Shown piece by piece: positions 34,285 to 42,765 of a stretch of 64,000 nucleotides of DNA (positions are counted from its first letter, which is position 1; every line of letters starts with the position of its first letter). The translations under genes and the position numbers were made by a program. This DNA is from Mogibacterium sp. (GTDB lineage Bacteria; Bacillota; Clostridia; Peptostreptococcales; Anaerovoracaceae): NCBI GenBank assembly GCA_012840975.1, contig DUVP01000032.1, forward strand, positions 1 through 64,000. Reading direction: 5' to 3'. Below the pieces are notes generated by a model. It had not been told where the DNA came from, searched no databases, and was given only the letters and a program-made list of their open reading frames with translations.

Positions 34285-35430
34285 AATCTCGATAAGAGCA
34301 GCAATCCTGGTATTCAGCTGTGCTATATCCGACTCCGAATAATCGGTTTCAACAGCAATGTAAGGAATACCTTTTTCATTTTTAACAAATCGCTCTACAG
34401 ATTTTGATTCCACATTATATGTATGACATGCGGACAGGGTCATTTCAACGACTCCGTCCGCTTTGTATTCGTCAATTATACGGCTCAGAAGATCAAGTCT
34501 GTTGGAATTAGGTGTCATAACTGAACAGCCTATATCTAAATATCTCTTTGCAATAGCTTCATATATATCTTCCGCTTCATCATTGATAAGAGTATCAAAC
34601 TGCTTCGCTCCTACACAATTTTCATAGCCTACAACAACACCTCCGTTATCTTCAACAGCCTTGATAACCTTCTCAGTAACACCTCCTATAGGACATCCCG
34701 TTATTACTACACGAGGTCTATTCTTTAACATCTTTCCTTCTTGGTACTCCCTTTCAATCCTGTCTGCGACAGAATTCAATTCATCAGCCATTTCTTCTCT
34801 GTCAAACTTGAAGGAACTCCCATAAAGAACCTGAAACATATCAAGCCCTGTTATTGGTGCAGGACTATGTTTCATAGTATCGGCAAGCTTTTGTTTTGCC
34901 TGTCTTACTTTATTTTCGATGTGAACTGCCCGGCGAACATCTTTATCAGAAATTCTTATTTCAAACTTCTTTTCAAGATAATCTTTTAATCTTATCACTT
35001 CGCTTTTCCAAAGCTTCAACGCGGCATCGGATTGAGTATTAGGCAAATCCATTACGAAAACATCCTTAAACTCCGCCATATACTCGTACATCTTCTTTTT
35101 ACCGTCACAGGTTGTTTCTCCTATAACAAGATCAGAGAAATAAAAAAACGGACATTTATCTGTTTTTGCAAAGCCATAACTCGATTTTATCAAAGGACAA
35201 AGGTTTGGCGGCAGATCTTTCTCCGCTGCAGGTATAGTTTCCCCTGATGTTGAGCAAAGGCTTACAGAAGCCGCTCCTGCTGCTATTGCCAGCTCTGCAG
35301 GAAAATATGTGCAGTATGATCCGATAACAGGTATTCCCGCCTCTTTAACATTCTTGACTAAAATAAAAGAATTTCTTCTCTGTTCTGCAAATTCTTCAAA
35401 TATATTCGGCAATTCTTTAATTATTTTCAT
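34276..35430 (-). CDS. Double-cubane-cluster reductase, 2-hydroxyacyl-CoA dehydratase (HgdB) family
   Basis: 384 residues. The fold of the dehydratase D component is clear: GSYCTYFPAELAIAAGA, CPLIKSSYGFA, the signature GETTCDGKKKMYEYM, ITGCPIGGV and LSACHTYNVESK. The cysteines in YCTYFP, NLCPLI, TTCDGKKK and SACHTY suit the double-cubane 8Fe-9S proteins rather than a true dehydratase, which would need a partner subunit absent here. Such proteins reduce small difficult substrates with an activating ATPase; the substrate is unknown. It overlaps the following EEP gene by 14 bases. Confidence 0.85.
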   Translation of the reverse strand: MKIIKELPNIFEEFAEQRRNSFILVKNVKEAGIPVIGSYCTYFPAELAIAAGAASVSLCSTSGETIPAAEKDLPPNLCPLIKSSYGFAKTDKCPFFYFSDLVIGETTCDGKKKMYEYMAEFKDVFVMDLPNTQSDAALKLWKSEVIRLKDYLEKKFEIRISDKDVRRAVHIENKVRQAKQKLADTMKHSPAPITGLDMFQVLYGSSFKFDREEMADELNSVADRIEREYQEGKMLKNRPRVVITGCPIGGVTEKVIKAVEDNGGVVVGYENCVGAKQFDTLINDEAEDIYEAIAKRYLDIGCSVMTPNSNRLDLLSRIIDEYKADGVVEMTLSACHTYNVESKSVERFVKNEKGIPYIAVETDYSESDIAQLNTRIAALIEILG

Positions 35431-36511
35431 TTTTTTGATTATCTTTATAAGAGTTAAGTTTGAACTTGATTCTTACCGGATTATGATCACTGTTTTCAAA
35501 TCCGGCATTAATAGTATTTACACTCTCAACCTTAACATTTGGTGAACATAAGAAACCGTCTATTACATAGTGCTGTGTACCTTCCTTGTCTTCCGGATCA
35601 TAAGGCTGATTCAAAAGACGACAGGTAGGATTCGTCAAATCATAAGCCAGCTGCCATCCCTTGGGTATACTGTCTGTGTCAATATATCCTACAGACCAGA
35701 GGTCTTCATGCGTGTTGGGATACACATCCAAGGATTCCGGGAAAGTCTGATTCCAGTCTCCTCCAGCAACTACATAGTTGCCTTTCTTGTATTCTTCTTC
35801 CACGAATTCTATTAATTTTTTAGTCTGGGCAATCTTGCCTTCACCACCGTCATAAGCTTCCAGGTGGAAATTTATCAGTACAAACTGACTTTTCGATCCC
35901 TCGACCGGTGTGTATGTTACCAGCATACATCTTTTCAGATTCGCTATTCTTACAGGCCAACTGAATGGATTCGGAAGTGATATGCGTACGGCTTTATTCA
36001 AATCCTTTTCCGTAGTAGTCATGACTCCGGCCTCAACTTTTCCGATTGGCGGAATCGGATACGGAACAAACGGACACGAATAATTAATAGCAAAAGAATG
36101 GTTACCTTCCGTTAAATAATTTTCCTGAGGTATCTTATAAGATCTTGAAGAAGATCTGTCTACCTCTTGCAGAAGGTAAAAATCCGCATCCTGTTCTTTA
36201 ATAGCATTAGTAATGCCGACGAGATACCTTTTAACGGTTTTCTCGTCGGCAGATTTAACATCCTCTCCGCCATCAAGGAAAAAGTCTGATTCAGCACCAA
36301 GACCGGCATATCCGATATTCCAAGTTACAACACTTGTACTCTCATCAAGCTTTACATAGTCTTTTTTCCCTTCCGGCTCTGTTACAATAATCTCTACCGA
36401 TTCAACTTCCTCAGGACTGAATTCAGTCAAAGTAAGAAAGCCTATGAAAACACCGGCTGATGCGATAATCGCAATGATTAGCTTAAACAGTAATTTGAAG
36501 AGTTTTTTCAT
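35417..36511 (-). CDS. Endonuclease/exonuclease/phosphatase family protein, membrane-anchored
   Basis: 364 residues. A single N-terminal membrane helix (FKLLFKLIIAIIASAGVFIGFLTL) precedes a DNase I-like domain with TWNIGYAG, LLQEVDRSS, VAGGDWNQ and the final SDHNPVRI, all metal and catalytic motifs. The domain would face outward. Whether it cleaves DNA, a phospholipid headgroup or a phosphate ester is not decidable. It begins at TAATG, overlapping the nfnB stop, and ends inside the double-cubane gene, so it belongs to the nfn transcript. Confidence 0.86.
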   Translation of the reverse strand: MKKLFKLLFKLIIAIIASAGVFIGFLTLTEFSPEEVESVEIIVTEPEGKKDYVKLDESTSVVTWNIGYAGLGAESDFFLDGGEDVKSADEKTVKRYLVGITNAIKEQDADFYLLQEVDRSSSRSYKIPQENYLTEGNHSFAINYSCPFVPYPIPPIGKVEAGVMTTTEKDLNKAVRISLPNPFSWPVRIANLKRCMLVTYTPVEGSKSQFVLINFHLEAYDGGEGKIAQTKKLIEFVEEEYKKGNYVVAGGDWNQTFPESLDVYPNTHEDLWSVGYIDTDSIPKGWQLAYDLTNPTCRLLNQPYDPEDKEGTQHYVIDGFLCSPNVKVESVNTINAGFENSDHNPVRIKFKLNSYKDNQKNENN

Positions 36512-37908
36512 TATTTATTAGCTTGCATGTATTCGTGCATAGCAGCGGCAGCATTCTTACCTGCTCCCATTGCCTTAATAACTGTTGCAGCTCCTGTGCA
36601 AGCATCACCACCTGCATAAACGCCAGGTATTGATGTAGCGCCGGTTTCCTCATCAGCTTTGATTCCGCCTCTTTCGGTCATTTCAAGACCTTCGGTTGTT
36701 TCGCAAATGAGGTTGTTCAGTCTTGTTCCAAGAGCCATTATTACAGCATCTGTTTCTATACAGAACTCAGAGCCCGGGATCGCTACCGGTCTGCGACGAC
36801 CTGAAGCATCCGGTTCTCCCAATTCCATCTGTACGCACTCTACTTTAGTGACGTTGTTTTTCTCATCACCTAAAATGCGAACAGGATTATTCAGCAAGTG
36901 GAAGATTATTCCTTCTTCTTCAGCATGCTCAATTTCCTCAGCTCTTGCCGGCATCTCTTCTCTTCCTCTTCTGTATACAACATGGGTTTCAGCTCCCATT
37001 CTCTTAGCACAGCGTGCAGCGTCCATAGCTACGTTTCCTGCACCGACAATGACAACTTTATCGTGTTTCTTGATAGGTGTATCATAATCATTAAGATATG
37101 CTTTCATGAGATTTATTCTTGTCAGATACTCGTTTGCAGAATAGACTCCTACAAGGTTTTCTCCCTCAATATTCATAAACATAGGAAGTCCTGCACCGGT
37201 TCCGATAAATACAGTTTTGAATCCCTTATCAAAGAGTTCCTTTATATACATAGTTTTTCCGACTACCACATTTCGAACGAACTTAACACCCTTCTTCTCC
37301 AGAGTACCTACTTCATAGGCAACGATATCCTTAGGGAGCCTGAATTCAGGAATTCCGTATACAAGAACTCCGCCTTCTTTATGTAAGCTTTCAAAGACTG
37401 TAACATCATATCCCAGATTAATCAAGTCGCCTGCGCAAGTCAGACCTGCCGGTCCTGAACCTATTATAGCAACCTTTATGCCTTTACCCGGACCCTCTGT
37501 CACAGGCTCGACTCCATCATTACCGACATTTTCCATGTGATAGTCAGCTACGAATCTTTCAATTCTTCCAACTCCAACCGGATCTCCGGCCTTTCCACGA
37601 ACGCATTTGCCTTCGCACTGATTTTCCTGAGGACAAACTCTTCCGCAAATAGCAGGAAGCGAGTTGGTAGATGTTAAAATTTCATAGGCCTCATCCATTT
37701 TGTCTTCCGCTACCTTAGCAATAAACTCAGGAATTCTGACATTTACAGGACAACCTGAAACACATGGCATCTTCGGGCAACCTATACATCTTTTGGCTTC
37801 GTTTATTGCATCTTCTTTAGTATAGCCGAGCGCTACCTCATCAAAATTATTATTTCTGATATTAGGATCCTGAGCCGGCATCGGTGTTTTATGTTTCTGC
37901 TTATTCAT
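36511..37908 (-). CDS. nfnB: NfnB, large subunit of NADH-dependent ferredoxin:NADP+ oxidoreductase
   Basis: 465 residues, homologous to the small subunit of glutamate synthase (GltD). N-terminal cysteines CIGCPKMPCVSGCPV and CGRVCPQENQCEGKC bind two 4Fe-4S clusters, GSGPAGLTCAGDL binds FAD and GAGNVAMDAAR binds NADPH. The start overlaps the end of nfnA by eight bases. With NfnA it couples NADH and reduced ferredoxin oxidation to reduction of two NADP+ by flavin bifurcation. The pairing with NfnA argues against a free glutamate synthase subunit. Confidence 0.93.
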   Translation of the reverse strand: MNKQKHKTPMPAQDPNIRNNNFDEVALGYTKEDAINEAKRCIGCPKMPCVSGCPVNVRIPEFIAKVAEDKMDEAYEILTSTNSLPAICGRVCPQENQCEGKCVRGKAGDPVGVGRIERFVADYHMENVGNDGVEPVTEGPGKGIKVAIIGSGPAGLTCAGDLINLGYDVTVFESLHKEGGVLVYGIPEFRLPKDIVAYEVGTLEKKGVKFVRNVVVGKTMYIKELFDKGFKTVFIGTGAGLPMFMNIEGENLVGVYSANEYLTRINLMKAYLNDYDTPIKKHDKVVIVGAGNVAMDAARCAKRMGAETHVVYRRGREEMPARAEEIEHAEEEGIIFHLLNNPVRILGDEKNNVTKVECVQMELGEPDASGRRRPVAIPGSEFCIETDAVIMALGTRLNNLICETTEGLEMTERGGIKADEETGATSIPGVYAGGDACTGAATVIKAMGAGKNAAAAMHEYMQANK

Positions 37909-38749
37909 AATACCTTACCCCTCCTGTCAATCTGCAAACGTGATTTCTGTCTCTTTCCTCTTCTTCCATATAGTATGCGTTACGAGCTATGAGGACATCC
38001 CAGTCAACCAGACTTGCATCAAATTCAGGTCCATCAACACAAACATACTTGGTTTCACCATCATAAGTAATACGACAGCCTCCACACATTCCTGTACCAT
38101 CAATCATTATAGTTGCCAGTGAAGCAATCGTTTTGATTCCGTGTTTCTTAGTAATTTCATTAACAAATTTCATCATTATCGGAGGTCCGACAGTTACGAC
38201 TCGATCGTACTGCTTACCTTCATCGATAAGAGCTTCCAGTTTCTGGGTTGTGAAAGCTTTCTCTCCGGCAGATCCGTCATCGGTTACCAGATAGAAATTA
38301 TCTACGCCCGCTTTGAATTCTTCTTCAAGTACAATAAGGTCCTTAGTCTTGAAACCTGAAATCATATCAACTTCAAGACCTGCAGCCTTAAAGCCCATTG
38401 CAACAGGATATGCTAAAGCATTTCCCGTACCTCCGCCCACAACACATACTTTTTTGAATCCCTCAACTTCAGTCGGATTACCGAGAGGGCCGACAATATC
38501 CACTATGCTCTCTCCGACTTCGAGCTGAGACAACAGCATTGTGCTTCTTCCGATAGCCTGGAAGATTAAAGTTACTGTTCCCTTATCCTTATCGGATGCC
38601 GCCATGGTAAGAGGTATACGCTCACCATATTCATCAACACGAAAGATGATAAACTGACCCGGCTTTGCTTTTTCCGCTACATAGGGTGCCTCAAATTCCA
38701 TCCAAAACATATCGTGGCTGAGTTGTTTCTTGTATACAACTTTATGCAT
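37901..38749 (-). CDS. nfnA: NfnA, small subunit of NADH-dependent ferredoxin:NADP+ oxidoreductase
   Basis: 282 residues of the sulfide/dihydroorotate dehydrogenase electron-transfer family. FAD-binding RIPLTMAASDKDKGTVTLIFQAIGRST and NAD-binding VVGGGTGNALAYPV segments are followed by cysteines for a 2Fe-2S cluster (GTGMCGGCRITYDGETKYVCVDGPEFD). It is the NADH-oxidising partner of NfnB and is first in the transcript. Its leader contains a good promoter. Confidence 0.93.
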   Translation of the reverse strand: MHKVVYKKQLSHDMFWMEFEAPYVAEKAKPGQFIIFRVDEYGERIPLTMAASDKDKGTVTLIFQAIGRSTMLLSQLEVGESIVDIVGPLGNPTEVEGFKKVCVVGGGTGNALAYPVAMGFKAAGLEVDMISGFKTKDLIVLEEEFKAGVDNFYLVTDDGSAGEKAFTTQKLEALIDEGKQYDRVVTVGPPIMMKFVNEITKKHGIKTIASLATIMIDGTGMCGGCRITYDGETKYVCVDGPEFDASLVDWDVLIARNAYYMEEEERDRNHVCRLTGGVRYYE

Positions 38750-38794
38750 TGTAATGTTTCCTTTCTTAACAATTTTTGAAACGGCTTTTACCCT

Positions 38795-38823
38795 ATTATA
38801 ATACCACTAAATTATATTTTTAA
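38795..38823 (-). promoter_or_regulatory. Promoter of the nfnAB transcript
   Basis: Minus strand TTAAAA, 17 bases, TATAAT, 46 bases before nfnA. The -35 box is weak, the -10 box perfect. Confidence 0.55.
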
Positions 38824-38850
38824 CAAATTGTAAACTTAAACTTCTTGTAT

Positions 38851-39672
38851 TTATTTTGTTCTAAGATACTTAATAGCCGATTTTGCAGCAATCGCTCCGT
38901 CAGAGACTGCTTTTGCTACCTGGAGAAATCCTCCTATACAGTCACCTGCAGCATAGATCCCCGGCACATTAGTGGCCATTTCCTCATCAACAACTATCTT
39001 ATTGGTTTCATCGGTGATAACACCTATTTTTTTCGCCAGATCTCCTGCTCCCGCTGTTCCGACAGCAACAAAAAGACCGTCTATCTCTTTGGTAGAACCA
39101 TCCTTAAATTCCACTTTATTAAGCTTGATATCGCCTGAAAAGCGTTCTATCGACTCTATATCTTCAAGAGCGATTACCTCAGATGCAAGCGGTTCAAGCT
39201 CTGCCCTTTCATTCGCAGCATAATCTCCGTTTCCGAGCACAGCTACAGTTTTTCCTCTATAAAAGTAACCGTCACATACAGCACAATAACTTACACCGTT
39301 TCCTTCAAACTCCTTGATTCCTTCTATCTTAGGAGCTTTCCTCTGCGAACCCATTGCAAGAATTACCACATCAGCATAATAGAGATTTTCCGTTGTTTTT
39401 ACTTCGAGTTTGTCAATCCCGTAATTTAATCCTACAACCTCTTCATACCTCACTTCCGCACCAAGATCTTTTGCCTGCTTTATGCCGGCTTCATAAAGCT
39501 CCGGTCCGCTTATTCCATTTGGAAATCCGTAATAATTGTCTATTGATTCCGCTTTGTTCAGAGCACTCTCTCCATGTGCAAGAATCAACGTATCCATATC
39601 TGCACGTGTTGTATACAACGCTGCAGAAATACCTGCCGGTCCGCCACCTATAATAACCACTTTATTACTCAT
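38851..39672 (-). CDS. Thioredoxin reductase-like flavoprotein with shortened pyridine-nucleotide domain
   Basis: 273 residues against about 305-315 for TrxB. The FAD domain is intact (IIGGGPAGISAALYTTRA, GIYAAGDCIGG) and the redox pair is CAVC. In the nucleotide domain the GxGxxA segment reads GNGDYAANE, and the HRRxxxR motif that selects NADPH is missing: the strand VIALED runs straight on with some thirty residues deleted. That recalls the ferredoxin-dependent flavin thioredoxin reductases of Clostridia. I infer that NADPH is not its donor; a plain TrxB with an unusual domain is the alternative. Confidence 0.85.
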   Translation of the reverse strand: MSNKVVIIGGGPAGISAALYTTRADMDTLILAHGESALNKAESIDNYYGFPNGISGPELYEAGIKQAKDLGAEVRYEEVVGLNYGIDKLEVKTTENLYYADVVILAMGSQRKAPKIEGIKEFEGNGVSYCAVCDGYFYRGKTVAVLGNGDYAANERAELEPLASEVIALEDIESIERFSGDIKLNKVEFKDGSTKEIDGLFVAVGTAGAGDLAKKIGVITDETNKIVVDEEMATNVPGIYAAGDCIGGFLQVAKAVSDGAIAAKSAIKYLRTK

Positions 39673-39737
39673 ATATTTTCAATCCTACCTTTTTATCTTA
39701 CAATTTAATTTATAACAGTTATCAATTCTTATTCACA

Positions 39738-40937
39738 TTATCTGCCGGTTATATAATTATCAAAGTATCCTTGCACTAATACTATAGGTGTACCCTTATC
39801 ACCTGATCCAGAAGTCAAGTCACAAAGAGATCCTATAAGATCGGTCAGTCTTCTCGGAGTTGTTCCCTCTGCTGCCATGCTTCCCACAAGGTCATCTTCT
39901 TTTTCCTCTATGGCCTTGCTTATCGCTTCTTTCAACTCTTCTCCTGAAAGATTTGAATAGTCATTATCTGCCAAATATTTCAACTTAAGTTCGTTAGGTG
40001 TTCCCTCAAGTCCTGTCGTATACGCAGGCGATACAACCGGATCTGCAAGTTCCCATATCTTACCTACAGGATCTTTAAATGCCCCGTCGCCGTATACCAT
40101 AACTTCAACAGTTTTGCCTGTCTTATCATACATTTGTTTTTGAATAGCATCAACAAGCTCCTGACTGTCTCTCGGAAAGAGTTTGACTGTTTCCTCTGTA
40201 GCTTTATTCGATCCGAGAAGTCCGTACTGCTCGTTATATCCGCTTCCGTTGACAGGAGAATTCAAAATCTCATCAAGCCCGTAAACAGTTGCACCTTTAC
40301 TTCTGAGAATTCTTTTGGTCCTTGCTCTTGAATGAATATCACAGCTGATAATTTTATCTGTATGTTTAAGAATTTCTTCCGCACGATTTGCAAATATTAT
40401 TTCGAACTCTGCTCCCATCGATGTGATGAGCTCTTTATAATATCTGACATAATCAACGCCGGTGAAACGGTGATAATTTTTACCAAAGAGTTCTCTGTAT
40501 TTCTCCACAGTGAGCACATCACTATAAGGATTGACTCCGGATTCATCGATCTGATCCATTGTCAGAAGAGAATTACCGACTTCATCAGAAGGGTAGCTGA
40601 GCATAAGGATTATTTTCTTTGAACCTTTTGCTATGCCCTTAAGACAGATAGAAAATCTGTTTCTGGAAAGAATCGGCCATACCAGACCTAAAGTACCTCC
40701 GCCAAGCTTATTTTCAACATCTATTGCTATATCATCTATGCTTGCGTAATTATCCTGACATCTTGCAACAACGGATTCTGTTATTCCGATTACATCTTTG
40801 TCCCTGATCTCAAAACCTTCCGACTCTGCCGCCGCCAAAACACTTTCAACGACCTGTATGCCAAGATCATCTCCCGCTCTGAAAATCGGGCATCTGATGC
40901 CCATCGCAACTGTTCCGACTTTTCTTTCTCTGTCCAT
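39738..40937 (-). CDS. Coenzyme F420-0:L-glutamate ligase (CofE)-like protein
   Basis: 399 residues from ATG 40937 (MDRERKVGTVAMGIRCP), preceded by GGGGGC; the track start adds eight residues. The N-terminal GIRCPIFRAGDDL, VIGITESVVARCQ and later MVYGDGAFKDPVGKIWELADPVVSPAYT match the CofE-like family widespread in Clostridia. F420 synthesis is not expected in this group and no other cof genes are here, so the real substrate is unknown; a gamma-glutamyl ligase acting on another acceptor is an inference. Single gene. Confidence 0.8.
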   Translation of the reverse strand: MDRERKVGTVAMGIRCPIFRAGDDLGIQVVESVLAAAESEGFEIRDKDVIGITESVVARCQDNYASIDDIAIDVENKLGGGTLGLVWPILSRNRFSICLKGIAKGSKKIILMLSYPSDEVGNSLLTMDQIDESGVNPYSDVLTVEKYRELFGKNYHRFTGVDYVRYYKELITSMGAEFEIIFANRAEEILKHTDKIISCDIHSRARTKRILRSKGATVYGLDEILNSPVNGSGYNEQYGLLGSNKATEETVKLFPRDSQELVDAIQKQMYDKTGKTVEVMVYGDGAFKDPVGKIWELADPVVSPAYTTGLEGTPNELKLKYLADNDYSNLSGEELKEAISKAIEEKEDDLVGSMAAEGTTPRRLTDLIGSLCDLTSGSGDKGTPIVLVQGYFDNYITGR

Positions 40938-41034
40938 AAATTGCCCCCAAAATAAACACATTGTGATTTTCAGCCTGTTACCGAATTATTATACAATAAC
41001 TCTATCGTCCGGTACAGATTTATATTAAATAAGA

Positions 41035-42747
41035 CTAATTTTCAAGAATACTGTCAATAGATGATCTTATTGCATTTTTCCGTTCAAGAGCCTCAGCTTT
41101 TGTTTCACCGCAAGCCATAACATAAGTCTTTATTTTAGGCTCGGTTCCGGAAGGTCTGACAGCTACAGCACAGCCTTCAGAAAGTGTATAGAACAGGACA
41201 TTGCTTTTTGTGAATCCAGGAATATCATCCATATAGTCCGTTATATTTTCCACATCAAGTCCTATTTCCGTAACAGGGTTGTTTCGAATTTCTGTCATTA
41301 CCCTCGTCATCTTGTCTTGCGCATCATATCCTTCAAAGACTTTGGACTGAGTATCCTCTATGTAATATCCGTATTTTTGATATAATTCCTGAAGCCCGTC
41401 ACATACTGTCATTCCTTTGAATTTATAGTAGCAGCCTATTTCAGCTACAAGCATAGCTGCTAATACCGCATCTTTATCTCTTGCATATGTACCGGCAAGG
41501 AATCCGATACTTTCCTCGAAGGCAAAGATAAAATTATATTCACCGGATTCTTCTACTTCATTCATCTTCTCTCCGATAAATTTAAAACCGGTCAAGACCT
41601 GAAACATCTTGACGTCATTTAATTCACATATTCTGTCGGACATTACTGTCGAAACTATAGATCGGCAGGCACAAGGATTTTTCGGCATCGTGCCGTTTTC
41701 TTTTCTTACGTTTATTATATAATCCAGCATCAGGCAGGCTATTTGATTTCCGGTAAGAGCTTTATATTGGCCGTAATCATCTCTTACGACAACACCGCAC
41801 CTGTCGCTATCCGGATCGGTTCCTATTATCAGGTCGGCATCTTCCTTTTTTGCATATTCTATTGCTAATTCAAAACCTTCTACATTCTCAGGGTTTGGAG
41901 ACTTCAGCGTCGGAAAATCACCGTCGGGAACCATCTGTTCTTTGACAGGAATAATATTGCCATATCCCAGCCGTTTCAGTATATCCGGAACAAGTTTATA
42001 TCCTGCTCCGTGGAAAGGTGTATATATGATTTTCATATCCTTTCCTGCTGCGTCTATATACTTCTGTCCTATAGACTGTTCCATCACTTTTTCGATATAT
42101 TTCTCATCCATATCGGCATCGAGAATAATAATTTTGCCTTCTTCCACAGCTTCTTCAAAATTTGTAAGCCTGACATCTTTAAAGATATCTATTTTCTCCA
42201 TTTCAGCGACAACTCTATCGGCATTTTCCGGACTGAGCTGTGCCCCGTCCGACCAGTATGCTTTATATCCGTTATATTCTTTAGGATTGTGACTGGCTGT
42301 TATGTTTATTCCCGCCATTGCTCCAAGCTCTCTTACAGCAAATGAAAGTTCAGGTGTCGGACGAAGGTCTTCAAAAATATATGTCTTTATACCGTTTGCA
42401 GCAAGAACGGAAGCTGCTTCTTTAGCAAAAACTTTTGAATTGTTTCTTGAATCATAAGCAATAACAGCTCCCTGACCCTCTTTTGAGTCACCGCCAATCT
42501 GTCCGCCTTCCGATTTTATGAGGTTGGCAAATCCTTGAGTTGCATATCTTACTACATACACATTCATGGAATTGGTGCCTGCCTTCATTATTCCTCTAAG
42601 TCCTGCCGTTCCGAACGAAAGATTCTTTGAAAATCTGCTCTTTATCTCTTCGTCGTTTTCAGAGATTTTCTTAAGTTCCTCTTTAGAGGCTTCATCTACC
42701 ACATCGGAGTCAATCCAATATTTATATTCTTTCATATAATTTTTCAT
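41035..42747 (-). CDS. Phosphohexomutase (phosphoglucomutase/phosphomannomutase family)
   Basis: 570 residues, the length of the PgcA-type mutases of Firmicutes. The phosphoserine loop is GINITASHNPKEYNGYK, the metal loop GTDPDSDRCG, the sugar loop FAFEESIGFL and the phosphate-binding loop RPSGTEPKIKTY, all intact. It interconverts glucose-1-phosphate and glucose-6-phosphate, linking the galactose pathway and cell-wall sugar supply to glycolysis. Nineteen bases separate it from the ABC exporter gene upstream on the same strand. Confidence 0.95.
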   Translation of the reverse strand: MKNYMKEYKYWIDSDVVDEASKEELKKISENDEEIKSRFSKNLSFGTAGLRGIMKAGTNSMNVYVVRYATQGFANLIKSEGGQIGGDSKEGQGAVIAYDSRNNSKVFAKEAASVLAANGIKTYIFEDLRPTPELSFAVRELGAMAGINITASHNPKEYNGYKAYWSDGAQLSPENADRVVAEMEKIDIFKDVRLTNFEEAVEEGKIIILDADMDEKYIEKVMEQSIGQKYIDAAGKDMKIIYTPFHGAGYKLVPDILKRLGYGNIIPVKEQMVPDGDFPTLKSPNPENVEGFELAIEYAKKEDADLIIGTDPDSDRCGVVVRDDYGQYKALTGNQIACLMLDYIINVRKENGTMPKNPCACRSIVSTVMSDRICELNDVKMFQVLTGFKFIGEKMNEVEESGEYNFIFAFEESIGFLAGTYARDKDAVLAAMLVAEIGCYYKFKGMTVCDGLQELYQKYGYYIEDTQSKVFEGYDAQDKMTRVMTEIRNNPVTEIGLDVENITDYMDDIPGFTKSNVLFYTLSEGCAVAVRPSGTEPKIKTYVMACGETKAEALERKNAIRSSIDSILEN

Positions 42748-42765
42748 CTTTAATTACCTCAACTC

